Positions 9,947 through 20,025 of a stretch of 64,000 nucleotides of DNA are shown here, piece by piece (positions within the stretch are counted from its first letter, which is position 1; every line of letters begins with the position of its first letter). Source of the DNA: Cohaesibacter celericrescens (GTDB taxonomy: Bacteria; Pseudomonadota; Alphaproteobacteria; Rhizobiales; Cohaesibacteraceae); contig NZ_PKUQ01000012.1 of NCBI RefSeq assembly GCF_002866925.1, positions 26,325 through 90,324 on the forward strand, in the 5' to 3' direction. The translations under genes and the position numbers were made by a program. Under the pieces are notes generated by a model, which saw only the letters and a program-made list of their open reading frames with translations, was not told the DNA's origin and did not search any database.

Positions 9947-11764
9947 TTAAAGTATCGTGACGGCAGGGTCTGCATCGTCATATAGGCGCTGAAAGAGCTC
10001 CGCCCGACGGGTCAGCACTTTGCGATAATTCAGGTTGCCCTTGGCGGTCATTTCCCCTTCTGGTAGCGAAGCGGGCTCAGACAACACTATGGCGCGGGAA
10101 ATCAGAGATGAACTGCCCGCAATTTCGCGGGAGCGCTCCACCAGACGGCGGTGGATCTCACCCTGCAACAAAGCGCAGCGATAGGCTCCCTTGTCATCTT
10201 CCAGCGAGAAGCCTTCGCGCTCCAGCTCTGCCTTGTTGGCGAAGATCATCACGCCAATCTGCTCTCGGTCAGCTCCTGTTATGACCAAGTCAGAAGCCAA
10301 TGGCGCAAGACAGGCCAGCATATCCAGCCGCAATTGGCCAGCGCGTACCCAGGTCCCCGTGAGTAATTTGAAGTCTTCAGAAATGCGGCCATCGAACTTC
10401 ATGCCTTTGTCGATGTCATCTTTGTCAACAAACACCATGGCATCGCCGGTAATCAGATAGCCATCCTCATCAAAGGCAGAAGCAGTTTTGTCCGGGTCAT
10501 TGAAGTAATTTTCAAATATACTGGGGCCAGAGACCCGCACTTCACACCGCAAATCGGCATCAGGCAGCAATTTAACTGTCACACCATTGAGCGGCACCCC
10601 GACCACACCAGCGCGATCAATCGGCTCATGTTGCATGAGGCAAGCGGGTGCCGTCTCGGTCATGCCCCATGACGAGGTCATCAGCGGAATTTCCCCCTTG
10701 ACCTCCATCGCCATTTTCTCAAACCCCTGCCAGATATCTTGAGGCAGAGAGGCACCGGCATAAAAGATCATATCCAGATCATCAAAGAAGCGCTGGCGCA
10801 AGCTTTCATCTTTTTGCAAGGCGTCCAGCAACATCGAAAACCCGACCGGCACATTAAAGCACAGCGAGCCTGTCACCAGCGAGAGATTTTCAATGGTACG
10901 CTCGAACAGGCCTTTCACGGGCTTGCCATCGTCAATATAGAAGCTACCGCCATTGGCCAGCATCATATTGAAATTGTGAGAACCACCAAAAACGTGGTTC
11001 CAAGGCAGCCAGTCAACCACCCGCGGCGGTTTTTGGCGCAAGAAGGGCAACGCATCGGCGATCTGGGTCTGGTTCACACACATCATCCGCTGGGTGGTTT
11101 CGACCCCCTTGGGGTTGGAGGTTGAACCGCTGGTCATCAGGATTTTGGCAACCGTATCCGGTGTTACCTTGGCAAAAGCCGTATCGATATCGACACTGGC
11201 ATCCCCGCGTAGCAAGCTGGCAAAAGACGACACACGCGTATTATGCCCCGGACGCGAGGCGATAACATCAACGCCCTGCAAGGCATCAAGCGCCAGTGCT
11301 TCGGCATAATGGTCCGCATCAATCACATAAGCCATTTTGGGACGAACAAGCTCGATGGCATGGCGCAAGCGACCATGAGCGCCGTGAATGAGCGAATATT
11401 GCTCGGCCACTGGCACCGTTGGCACACCGACATACTGCGCAGCCAGTGACAGCAGCCCATGGTCAAGGCCGTTGCCTGACATAATCAGTATGGGCGTGTC
11501 CTGACCCATGCCGCGCCCCAGAAGAGAAGCCGCAATCGCTCTGACTTTTTGCAACGTAGAAGCATAGCTCTCTTGGCGCCAACCTGCGCCACTGCGTTCA
11601 GCCAAAAAAACTCTGTCAGGCGCATCATTACTCCAGCGATGAAGCCAGTCGCCCGTTCTATCGACAACGTCGCCCAATTTGTGGTTGGAGCGCAATAAGA
11701 TAGTGCCGTCTGGCTGCTTTTCTTTCAGAACAGAATGCGGTTGAAAACCGGTTGTTACAGTCAC
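9947..11764 (-). CDS. fcs: Feruloyl-CoA synthase (hydroxycinnamate-CoA ligase)
   Basis: ATP-dependent acyl-CoA synthetase of the ANL family, 605 aa, converting ferulate, caffeate or p-coumarate to CoA thioesters. The adenylate-forming motifs are MTSGSTSNPKG (about residues 210-220) and SSWGMTETAP. The C-terminal KGNLNYRK holds the late catalytic lysine. The start is GTG at 11764 with a strong GGGAGGG ribosome site eight bases before it. It is preceded by the crotonase gene (46-base gap) and followed closely by the amidohydrolase. Its size and N-terminal pattern fit feruloyl-CoA synthases better than 4-coumarate ligases, but substrate range cannot be read from sequence. Confidence 0.85.
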   Translation of the reverse strand: MTVTTGFQPHSVLKEKQPDGTILLRSNHKLGDVVDRTGDWLHRWSNDAPDRVFLAERSGAGWRQESYASTLQKVRAIAASLLGRGMGQDTPILIMSGNGLDHGLLSLAAQYVGVPTVPVAEQYSLIHGAHGRLRHAIELVRPKMAYVIDADHYAEALALDALQGVDVIASRPGHNTRVSSFASLLRGDASVDIDTAFAKVTPDTVAKILMTSGSTSNPKGVETTQRMMCVNQTQIADALPFLRQKPPRVVDWLPWNHVFGGSHNFNMMLANGGSFYIDDGKPVKGLFERTIENLSLVTGSLCFNVPVGFSMLLDALQKDESLRQRFFDDLDMIFYAGASLPQDIWQGFEKMAMEVKGEIPLMTSSWGMTETAPACLMQHEPIDRAGVVGVPLNGVTVKLLPDADLRCEVRVSGPSIFENYFNDPDKTASAFDEDGYLITGDAMVFVDKDDIDKGMKFDGRISEDFKLLTGTWVRAGQLRLDMLACLAPLASDLVITGADREQIGVMIFANKAELEREGFSLEDDKGAYRCALLQGEIHRRLVERSREIAGSSSLISRAIVLSEPASLPEGEMTAKGNLNYRKVLTRRAELFQRLYDDADPAVTIL

Positions 11765-11810
11765 GAGTCAGACCCTCCCACGCCTTGTCATCACCAATTG
11801 CACTGCGCAT

Positions 11811-12578
11811 TTACCTGAATGTGGGTGCGCGTTTTTCAAGAAAAGCAGCAAGGCCTTCTTGTGCGTCTGGGCTGGTTTGTGTCAGGGCTGCACAAAGGCT
11901 TTCGGTGAACAATCCATCAGCTTTTGCCATATCTTCAATACGGCTGAGAGCCTGAATCATGATGTAGTTGGACAGCGGTGCATTCGAGGCAATCTTGCGG
12001 GCCAGATCCATCGCCATAGCTATCGCCTCTCCCTCGCCCACGCTGTAATGCGCCAAGCCAAGTGCAACACCTTCATTGGCACCATATTTGCGACCGGTGA
12101 GCATCATTTCAATCATTCGGTCCGCACCCAGAATCCGACCGATACGAACGCTGGCGCCACCACCAACAAAAATGCCACGACGGCCTTCAGGCAATTGAAA
12201 AATGGTGGATGATTCCGCAATACGCACATGCGAGCAGGCAGCCAATTCCAAACCACCGCCAATCACCGCGCCAAACATGGCAGAAATAACGGGCAATCCG
12301 CTATATTGGATGCGATCCATGACCTGATGCCAACCGCGTGAGTGACGCATGGTGCCTTCGGCATCACGCGCAACATGTTCACTCAAATCCAGACCCGAGC
12401 AATAGTGGCCTGCGGTGCCGGTCAGCACGACAACTTTTGCATCTTCATGCGGTTTTGAAAAAAAGGCATCAATTGCGCCTAACAGCTCGTCGCTCATGGC
12501 GTTGCGTTTGGTCGGGCGGTTCATTGTCAAAACGGCAATGCCGTCCTGCACATCAACTTTTAAAAGAGGCTCACTCAT
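11811..12578 (-). CDS. Enoyl-CoA hydratase/isomerase family protein (hydroxycinnamoyl-CoA hydratase candidate)
   Basis: Crotonase-fold protein of 255 aa. The oxyanion-hole segment GHYCSGLDL and the two glutamates expected of a water-adding hydratase, E111 (GGGLELA) and E131 (LPEGRRG), are present. Context suggests it hydrates feruloyl-CoA to the beta-hydroxy thioester. Whether it also cleaves to vanillin, as hydratase/lyases do, cannot be told. No aldehyde dehydrogenase is encoded nearby, and a hydroxyacyl dehydrogenase gene lies 12 bases upstream, which favours oxidation of the hydroxyacyl-CoA. Confidence 0.82.
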   Translation of the reverse strand: MSEPLLKVDVQDGIAVLTMNRPTKRNAMSDELLGAIDAFFSKPHEDAKVVVLTGTAGHYCSGLDLSEHVARDAEGTMRHSRGWHQVMDRIQYSGLPVISAMFGAVIGGGLELAACSHVRIAESSTIFQLPEGRRGIFVGGGASVRIGRILGADRMIEMMLTGRKYGANEGVALGLAHYSVGEGEAIAMAMDLARKIASNAPLSNYIMIQALSRIEDMAKADGLFTESLCAALTQTSPDAQEGLAAFLEKRAPTFR

Positions 12579-12590
12579 GCGGCTTTTCCT

Positions 12591-13355
12591 TTAACGCGGA
12601 GGCAATCGGACTGCACCGTCAATGCGGATTGTCGTGCCGTTCAAATATGGATTGGAAATTATCTGTTCGGCCAGCAGCGCATATTCATCCGGCAGGCCCA
12701 AACGATCAGGAAAGGGAATATTTTGGGTGATTTCAGCGGTCACCGCTTGAGGCAGGCCTTCCATCATAGGGGTGTTGAACAACCCCGGTGCGATGGCCAT
12801 CACACGCACCCCGAAGCGCGCAAACTCGCGCGCTGCTGGCAGGCACATAGAGGCAATAGCCCCTTTGGAGGCGGCGTAGGCAGATTGGCCCAATTGGCCG
12901 TCTTGATAGGCAACGGATGAGGTGTTGATGATCACACCGCGTTCGCCACCATCCTGCGGCTCCATCTCGATCATGCGGCGGGCCGCATGGGTCATGACAT
13001 TGTAGGAGCCGTAAAGATTGACCTTGAGGGTTTTGTCAAACAGATCAAAGGAGGTCTTCCCTTCACGGCCAACAATGCGCGCGGCAAAACCAACACCAGC
13101 ACATGAGATTGCAATGCGCGGAGCGGCGCCGAAATGGGCCTCCACTTGCTCAAACGCCTTGTTGACAGCAGCCTCATCGCTAACGTCGGCCTGCACCGCG
13201 ATGCCGTCGATTTGTTCTGCTACGCTGGTGGCGCCTAGCAAGTTATAATCAAGGATCGCCACCTTTGCGCCTTGGGCGGCCAATCGTCGGGCGGTCGCGG
13301 CACCTAAGCCGCTGCCTCCGCCAGTCACGAGAGCAATCTGGTTGGCAATTTGCAT
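12591..13355 (-). CDS. Short-chain dehydrogenase, 3-hydroxyacyl-CoA dehydrogenase type
   Basis: Classical SDR of 254 aa with cofactor loop TGGGSGLG (residues 11-18), acidic D36 after beta-2 indicating NAD preference, catalytic serine in NTSSVAY, and Y160-x3-K164. It resembles type-2 3-hydroxyacyl-CoA dehydrogenases (HSD17B10-like). Placed between the TRAP permease gene and the crotonase gene, it most likely oxidises the beta-hydroxy intermediate made from hydroxycinnamoyl-CoA to the beta-keto thioester. Family and motifs are certain; substrate is inferred from neighbours. Confidence 0.85.
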   Translation of the reverse strand: MQIANQIALVTGGGSGLGAATARRLAAQGAKVAILDYNLLGATSVAEQIDGIAVQADVSDEAAVNKAFEQVEAHFGAAPRIAISCAGVGFAARIVGREGKTSFDLFDKTLKVNLYGSYNVMTHAARRMIEMEPQDGGERGVIINTSSVAYQDGQLGQSAYAASKGAIASMCLPAAREFARFGVRVMAIAPGLFNTPMMEGLPQAVTAEITQNIPFPDRLGLPDEYALLAEQIISNPYLNGTTIRIDGAVRLPPR

Positions 13356-13403
13356 TTTTCCATTCCTCTATTGAAAGGGTCTTGGCGGCGACAGATCGCC
13401 CGG

Positions 13404-14720
13404 TCAGTCTGGCAAAAGGAAGAGCGTGATGACGGGAAACAGCACCAGAAGGACGACCCGAACCAGATCGGAAGCGACAAACCAGATCACGGCCTTGTAG
13501 GTTTCGCTCATTTTGGTTTTAGTTGCCATGGCATTGATAATAAAGAGGTTCATCCCCACGGGGGGCGTTATCAACCCCACCTCCACAACGATCAAAACCA
13601 AAATCCCGAACCAGATAGCGACATGTTCTTGGCTCATGCCAAAATCAAGCACACTGATGACCGGAAAGAAAATCGGAATGGTCAGCAAGATCATGCTGAG
13701 GCTATCCATCAGACACCCAAAGACCAAATAGAAGATCAGCACCAGTGTGAGTACAGTCCATGGACTAAACCCCTGACTGACGACCCAACCGGACAATTCT
13801 TGAGGCACTTGGCTGAGAGCAAGGAAGCTGTTGTAGAAGCCCGCTCCGAGCACGATGAAGAATATCATCGCAGTGCTTGTCGCGGTTGCGATGATGCTGG
13901 CCTTGAGCACGCCCCAGTTCAGATTGCCGCGCACAAGCGCGATGAGGCCGGTCCCTGCCGCGCCGACGGATGCCCCTTCGGTCGGGGTAAACCACCCCAG
14001 ATAAATCCCGCCGACGACCAGTCCGAAGACCAGCAACACCGGCCAAACATCCAGCAGAGCTTTCATCCGTTCGGAATAGGGCACCGGCGCTTTTGTGCCA
14101 GCCGCCTTGGGGTATACGCGCACATAGATCGAGATGGTGATGATATAGCCAATGGCTGCGAGGATACCGGGAATGAACGCTGCTAAAAACAGCTTGGCAA
14201 TATTTTGCTCGGTCAGAATGGCATAAATCACCAGAATGACCGAAGGCGGAATGAGAATACCCAACGTGCCGCCAGCCGCCAATGTTGCGGTGGCAAAACC
14301 ACCGGCGTAGCCATATTGGCGCAATTCAGGCAGAGCAACGCGGCTCATGGTGGCCGCTGTGGCAAGGGAGGAGCCACAAATCGCACCAAAGCCAGCACAG
14401 GCCCCAACAGCGGCCATCGCCACCCCACCCTTGCGGTGACCGAGCCAACTTTCGGCGGCCTTGAACAATGAGGTAGACATGCCAGACAGAGAGGCGAACT
14501 GCCCCATCAAAAGGAACATTGGAATGATGGTGAGAGAATAGCTTGAAAAGGTCGTATAGGTTTCGCTTTTCAATTTGGCCAGTACCATGGACGATCCACC
14601 CATGGCGAGATACAGCCCCCCTGCTCCACAGATCATCATCGCCAGTCCAATGGGTGCCCGCAAAAAAATCAGGACCAGCAAAACCGGAAAAGACAGATAG
14701 CCCAGTTCCAACATACTCAA
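13404..14720 (-). CDS. dctM: TRAP transporter large permease subunit (DctM type)
   Basis: Large membrane subunit of a tripartite ATP-independent periplasmic transporter, driven by the sodium or proton gradient. The 438-residue protein is almost wholly hydrophobic, with about 12 membrane segments and the family motif GAICGSSLATAATM. Its ATG overlaps the stop of the small permease gene as ATGA. It lies directly upstream of the aromatic side-chain enzymes, so the cargo is probably a hydroxycinnamate or related aromatic acid. Confidence 0.92.
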   Translation of the reverse strand: MSMLELGYLSFPVLLVLIFLRAPIGLAMMICGAGGLYLAMGGSSMVLAKLKSETYTTFSSYSLTIIPMFLLMGQFASLSGMSTSLFKAAESWLGHRKGGVAMAAVGACAGFGAICGSSLATAATMSRVALPELRQYGYAGGFATATLAAGGTLGILIPPSVILVIYAILTEQNIAKLFLAAFIPGILAAIGYIITISIYVRVYPKAAGTKAPVPYSERMKALLDVWPVLLVFGLVVGGIYLGWFTPTEGASVGAAGTGLIALVRGNLNWGVLKASIIATATSTAMIFFIVLGAGFYNSFLALSQVPQELSGWVVSQGFSPWTVLTLVLIFYLVFGCLMDSLSMILLTIPIFFPVISVLDFGMSQEHVAIWFGILVLIVVEVGLITPPVGMNLFIINAMATKTKMSETYKAVIWFVASDLVRVVLLVLFPVITLFLLPD

Positions 14721-15301
14721 TGAACCGCTCCTTCAGTGTAGGGCAGATAGTGACGGCCGGTGATGATTTCAGCGACGCGTGCATAGGCGCAATAGAGGCC
14801 GACAAAGGACGCAACAACAGCAGAGACAAAGCTGGCGGCATAGGCCCACCAAACGGGGAATTGCAACAGAAAGGTGGTTTCGCCGTAAGACATTTTACTT
14901 TCCATTCCGGCATAAAGGCGCCAGGTGATCAACAAAATGATGGCTGTGAGCACCACTTCCCAAAAGGCTTTGATGAGCCGGTTTTTAGCGGGCGATAATG
15001 TGGAGGTGAAAATATCGACTGTGGCATGCGCAGCATAAAGCTGACAAATCGGCAAGAAGGAAAAGATGGCAAAGGCAACACCGGCCTCGACGATTTCAAA
15101 ATCACCGTTGATCGGGCTCACACCGGTTGCCAATAGCAGATCAGCCAAACCCTGAGACAGGCCTTCCAAAAGGGAAGAGTGCCCAAAGGTGTTCAGCCCG
15201 CGACCCAAGACGCTCATACAGGTCAGAAGGATCAGCGCGATAAGCACAATACCTCCAATGACCGCCATCGCTCGTGCGACACGCTCTACCCAATTTAGCA
15301 T
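14717..15301 (-). CDS. dctQ: TRAP transporter small permease subunit (DctQ type)
   Basis: Small membrane subunit (194 aa) with four predicted membrane segments: one near residues 12-35, two in the middle and one near 160-180. It couples to the large permease, with which it shares a 4-base overlap. The spacer of 68 bases separating it from the upstream binding-protein gene holds a perfect 10-base-pair hairpin, likely adjusting the ratio of binding protein to permease. Confidence 0.88.
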   Translation of the reverse strand: MLNWVERVARAMAVIGGIVLIALILLTCMSVLGRGLNTFGHSSLLEGLSQGLADLLLATGVSPINGDFEIVEAGVAFAIFSFLPICQLYAAHATVDIFTSTLSPAKNRLIKAFWEVVLTAIILLITWRLYAGMESKMSYGETTFLLQFPVWWAYAASFVSAVVASFVGLYCAYARVAEIITGRHYLPYTEGAVH

Positions 15302-15326
15302 GACATTTTCTCCAGAAGACTATTTT

Positions 15327-15354
15327 GCTCTCGAGGAGTATTTCCCTCGAGAGC
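15327..15354 (-). promoter_or_regulatory. Intercistronic hairpin between TRAP binding protein and permease genes
   Basis: Perfect 10-base inverted repeat, arms 15327-15336 and 15345-15354, loop of eight bases. No T run follows on the minus strand, so it is more likely a mRNA-stabilising element for the upstream binding-protein message than a terminator. Confidence 0.6.
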
Positions 15355-15369
15355 CGTCTTGTCACCGCA

Positions 15370-16449
15370 TCATTTCGTATGCTTGGCGATCAAATCCGTC
15401 GCTTTGGACAGCAATCCGGTGCCATCAAGACCCTTGGCGTCCATTTCGGCCACCCAGTCTGTGGTGGTCTTTGCAGCAGCCGCTTTCCATTCTGCCACTT
15501 GATCCGGTGTCAGGTCGATAATGGTGTTGCCGCGATCCATCGCCGCTTTGCGCGGAGCAGCATCATCAGCCTGCATTTGCTTGCCTGCAAAAGCAGAGAA
15601 ATTCAAGCCGGAGTTGGCATCGATGACGGCTTTTAGGTCGTCAGGCAGTGCATTGTAGCGGTCTTTATTCATCGCAAGAACGAAGGTCGCTGTGTAAAGC
15701 GTGTCGTCACCGAATGTGGTGTGATTGGTGACCAGCTCCGAAACTTTGAGCGCGCCGGTGACCTCCCAAGGGATAACCGTTGCGTCGATCACACCCTTGG
15801 ACAAAGCTGCTGGCACGGCAGGAATCGGCATACCAATCGGCGTAGCACCAAGATTTTTGAACATTGCGTTGGTCACACGGGTCGGCGCACGAAGCTTGAC
15901 CCCGTTGAGATCCTTAACGCTACGGATCGGCTCTTTTGAATGAATAAGACCCGGGCCATGCACCCACAAACCAAGCACCTTGATCTCTTTGAAATCCTGA
16001 TCAAGCATCAGCTCTTCACCCAGTTCCCAATAGGCTTTTGACACGGCCTCGGCATTGGTCATGGTGAAGGGCAATTCAAACACTTCAGTGCGCGAAAATC
16101 GACCCGGCGTATATCCTGGAAGCGTCCAGACGATATCAGCGATACCGTCAATGACCTGATCCATCAATTGTGGTGGTTTGCCACCCAACTGCATGGCAGG
16201 GAAATGCTGGATTTCGATCCGGCCACCGGATTCTTCCTGAATTTTTTTAATCCAGGGAATCAGAATATTTTGCGGCACATTTGCCTGCTCGGGCAGGAAC
16301 TGATGCATGCGCAATGTAACATCTGCAGCATTGGCATCAGTCGCAACCGCACCCATGGCCATAATAGAGATAGTGGCAGCACCAGCAAGACTGGTCATGC
16401 CCTTGAGTAAATTCGTCAGAATATTGCGTCTGTTTAGTGTTTTTTTCAT
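15370..16449 (-). CDS. dctP: TRAP transporter substrate-binding protein (DctP type)
   Basis: Periplasmic solute receptor, 359 aa. The N-terminus has a basic stretch, a hydrophobic core and an AxA cleavage site (ATDANA, about residue 41). The mature part follows the DctP fold, with LRAPTRVTNAMFKNLGATP near the middle, including the conserved arginine that usually clamps a substrate carboxylate. A strong GGAGGAG ribosome site precedes the ATG. First gene of the eight-gene operon that continues with permeases and hydroxycinnamate enzymes; an aromatic acid ligand is inferred. Confidence 0.92.
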   Translation of the reverse strand: MKKTLNRRNILTNLLKGMTSLAGAATISIMAMGAVATDANAADVTLRMHQFLPEQANVPQNILIPWIKKIQEESGGRIEIQHFPAMQLGGKPPQLMDQVIDGIADIVWTLPGYTPGRFSRTEVFELPFTMTNAEAVSKAYWELGEELMLDQDFKEIKVLGLWVHGPGLIHSKEPIRSVKDLNGVKLRAPTRVTNAMFKNLGATPIGMPIPAVPAALSKGVIDATVIPWEVTGALKVSELVTNHTTFGDDTLYTATFVLAMNKDRYNALPDDLKAVIDANSGLNFSAFAGKQMQADDAAPRKAAMDRGNTIIDLTPDQVAEWKAAAAKTTTDWVAEMDAKGLDGTGLLSKATDLIAKHTK

Positions 16450-16600
16450 CGAGTGTCTCCTCCCAGATCACTTGTGAATTTCCAGCATTTCCTCAAATAG
16501 CTGGCCGTAACTCAAATTATGCGTCTTTTTTTCAAGCCATTCTCACCATGAATTATCAATCCGGCGTTGTAAAATAATAAAAATGACCATTTAGTTTCCC

Positions 16601-16615
16601 AAAATAGAAAGTAAC
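16601..16615. promoter_or_regulatory. Copy of the pcaQ-pobA operator half-site upstream of the TRAP operon
   Basis: The 15 bases at this place differ at two positions from the left arm of the inverted repeat found between pcaQ and pobA (17566-17580). It lies about 150 bases upstream of dctP, within the only space where that operon's promoter can be. It may bring the TRAP operon under the same LysR regulator; this is inference. Confidence 0.45.
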
Positions 16616-16635
16616 AAGTCAGATCGTTGCTTTCG

Positions 16636-17553
16636 TTAGGCCATTTTCAAATCCTTGATCGCTTGGGTAATTGCCAAACGAAACATCCGTTCTGCGGGAC
16701 TGGGTTCATTGTCCTGCCGCACCATCAGGCCCACCGGCCCTTTGGTTCCATCCATCTCAAATGGCAGCTGCACAAGGCGACCATCTTCTATTTCATTGGC
16801 AACAACTCCGGCCGATATGATCCAAATAGCATCGGTCTTGGCGACGTAAGCCCGACCAAATGCCCCTGAAACCGTCTCAATCCGATTAGGGATGTCGCCA
16901 ACGCCATTTGCAATCAAAAATCTCTCCACCAATGGGCGTATAGCAGAGGCTGCCGATGGAAAAAGAACCGGCCAATTGGTGAGCTGTGTTAAATCGGGAT
17001 CGACCGTCATTGGGTGCTGCGGGCGCGCAACAAACACCACATGCTCATTATATAACTGGGTGAAGGAAATGCCCTGCATGGTATCGGGGGCACCAAGGCG
17101 GCCAATGACGAGATCCAATTCCCCTTGTCTTAACTGATTGATCAGGTAGCCATGCGGCCCGTCGGAAATGGTCAGCCTCACATCTTGCGTAATGGCATCG
17201 AGCTTTTCAACGGTGGCGGGCATCAGACTGGCAGCAACACTGGGCAAAGCCCCGACAGCTAACCTCGTTTTACCGCCGGACGACACTTGTTCTACGCCAT
17301 ACAAACCTTGCTGCAACGAGGCGACGCTCATTTCGGCAAAATGCAAAAAGACCTCCCCCTCCGTCGTCGGGGTTACCCCTGCGCGGCTTCGGATCAACAA
17401 TTGGGTATTGAGGATTTCCTCAAGCTCCTTGAGGGTTTTGGAAATAGCGGGCTGGGTCAAAAATTGCTTTTCCGCCGCTTTTTTCAGGCTCTTTTGGCGG
17501 CAAATTTCAACAAAACACTGGATGTGACGGAACTTGATACGGCGGTCTATCAT
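16636..17553 (-). CDS. pcaQ: LysR-type regulator PcaQ
   Basis: LysR family activator, 305 aa, with the N-terminal helix-turn-helix near residues 20-50 (KKAAEKQFLTQPAISKTLKE) and a periplasmic-binding-like effector domain from about 95. The start MIDRRIKFRHIQCFVEICRQ is characteristic of PcaQ, which in rhizobia activates pcaDCHGB in response to beta-carboxy-cis,cis-muconate or gamma-carboxymuconolactone. It is divergent from pobA-pcaDCHG. No clear ribosome site precedes the ATG. It is also just upstream of, and co-oriented with, the TRAP/hydroxycinnamate operon, which has no regulator of its own nearby. Confidence 0.88.
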   Translation of the reverse strand: MIDRRIKFRHIQCFVEICRQKSLKKAAEKQFLTQPAISKTLKELEEILNTQLLIRSRAGVTPTTEGEVFLHFAEMSVASLQQGLYGVEQVSSGGKTRLAVGALPSVAASLMPATVEKLDAITQDVRLTISDGPHGYLINQLRQGELDLVIGRLGAPDTMQGISFTQLYNEHVVFVARPQHPMTVDPDLTQLTNWPVLFPSAASAIRPLVERFLIANGVGDIPNRIETVSGAFGRAYVAKTDAIWIISAGVVANEIEDGRLVQLPFEMDGTKGPVGLMVRQDNEPSPAERMFRLAITQAIKDLKMA

Positions 17554-17565
17554 TTTTAATTGCCC

Positions 17566-17611
17566 AAAATGGAAAGTAAATCGTCAATTTAATCATTTTA
17601 CATTCCATTTT
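17566..17611. promoter_or_regulatory. Inverted repeat between pcaQ and pobA, probable PcaQ operator
   Basis: Two 15-base arms, 17566-17580 and 17597-17611, are inverted copies with a single mismatch (AAAATGGAAAGTAAA against AAAATGGAATGTAAA). Their centres are 31 bases apart, about three helical turns, as often seen for LysR tetramers. The site sits 13 bases before the pcaQ start and about 54 bases before the pobA start, so it could serve both activation and autoregulation. Confidence 0.65.
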
Positions 17612-17631
17612 CAAATAATCACTATTGGTAA

Positions 17632-18833
<1,202 letters not shown>

Positions 18834-18834
<1 letters not shown>

Positions 18835-19622
18835 TGAATATTGCAAACTTATCAAAGGCTCGCCTCCATTGGCGCGAAGATGGCAATCCAAGCGGCAAGC
18901 CCGTGGTGTTTGCCAACTCACTGGGGACAGATTTGCGCCTGTGGGACAAAATTATACCGCTGTTGCCCCAATCCCTGCGCCTTATCCGCTTTGACAAGCG
19001 AGGCCATGGCTTGTCCTCTTGCCCGCCCGCGCCCTACAGCATGGACGATCTGATCTGTGACGCTGAAGACCTGATGGACCATCTGGGGCTAACTGGTGTG
19101 GTGTTTATCGGCCTGTCGATAGGCGGCTTGATCGGCCAAGGACTGGCGACCAAGCGGCCTGACCTGATCAAGGCATTGGTTCTGTCCAACACAGCCGCAA
19201 AAATGGGCGATGCTGCCATGTGGCAACAACGTATTGGAATGGTTCAGGATGGCGCATTGTCGGAGATGGCCGGCCCCATATTGGAGCGCTGGTTCTCACC
19301 GCCTTTCCACCGAACCGATGAGCTGGAAGCATGGCGCAACATGCTGACCCGCGTGCCGCAAGAGGGCTATTGGGGCTGTTGCGCGGCCATTGCTGACACT
19401 GATCTGACGAGCAACCTGCCAGATATTACCCAGCCGACACTCGGGATTGCAGGCGCGCTTGACGGAGCCAGCAGCCCAGAATTGGTGCGTGCCACTATTG
19501 ACCGACTACCCAACGCCCACTTTGAAACAATTGCTGGCGTCGGACATTTACCCTGTGTGGAAGCCCCCCAGACCTACGCAGACTTGTTGATCCCATTTTT
19601 CGAGGAAATAAATCATGTCTAG
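18834..19622 (+). CDS. pcaD: 3-oxoadipate enol-lactonase
   Basis: Alpha/beta hydrolase (262 aa) that opens beta-ketoadipate enol-lactone to beta-ketoadipate in the protocatechuate branch. The nucleophile elbow GLSIGG carries S95, and the late GVGHLPCVE segment carries the triad histidine. Start overlaps pobA by four bases and stop overlaps the pcaC start by eight, so the genes are co-translated. Downstream CoA transferase and thiolase genes of the pathway (pcaIJ, pcaF) are not in this window. Confidence 0.94.
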
Positions 19623-20004
19623 TCGCTTTGAAAAAGGAATGGCAACCCGCCGCACTGTCTTGGGCGACAACCATGTTGATCGTGTAGAGGCCAACAAAGA
19701 GGCATTTGACGAGCCGTTCCAAACACTCATCACCGAGGGGGCATGGGGCACCGTATGGGCGTCAGATCGGGTGTCGATGCGGGATCGTTCAATGCTGACC
19801 TTGGCGATACTGGCAGCGATGGGCAATTTTGAGGAAATCCCGATGCATATTCGTGCCACCGCAAACACCGGCGCCACAAAAGACGATGTTCTAGAGGCCT
19901 TCTTGCATGTGGCGATTTATGCGGGAGTACCGCGCGCCAATCATGCCATCAAATTGGCCAAGCAGACTTTTGTCGAGATGGAAACTGAAACGGCGAACAA
20001 GTAA
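19615..20004 (+). CDS. pcaC: 4-carboxymuconolactone decarboxylase
   Basis: Small protein (129 aa) of the CMD/AhpD fold that decarboxylates gamma-carboxymuconolactone to the enol-lactone acted on by PcaD. Length and the C-terminal pattern FLHVAIYAGVPRANHAIK match PcaC. A separate pcaC gene, not a pcaDC fusion, is present here. It overlaps the end of pcaD and is followed by pcaH 21 bases later. Confidence 0.94.
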   Translation: MSSRFEKGMATRRTVLGDNHVDRVEANKEAFDEPFQTLITEGAWGTVWASDRVSMRDRSMLTLAILAAMGNFEEIPMHIRATANTGATKDDVLEAFLHVAIYAGVPRANHAIKLAKQTFVEMETETANK

Positions 20005-20025
20005 GACAGTTTGGGAGGAAAAGTT

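Noticed and set aside
9947..12578. Simple vanillin route (Fcs plus hydratase/lyase)
   Set aside because: Not excluded by sequence, but no vanillin dehydrogenase lies nearby and an SDR of hydroxyacyl-CoA dehydrogenase type is co-transcribed, so the beta-oxidative route is preferred.
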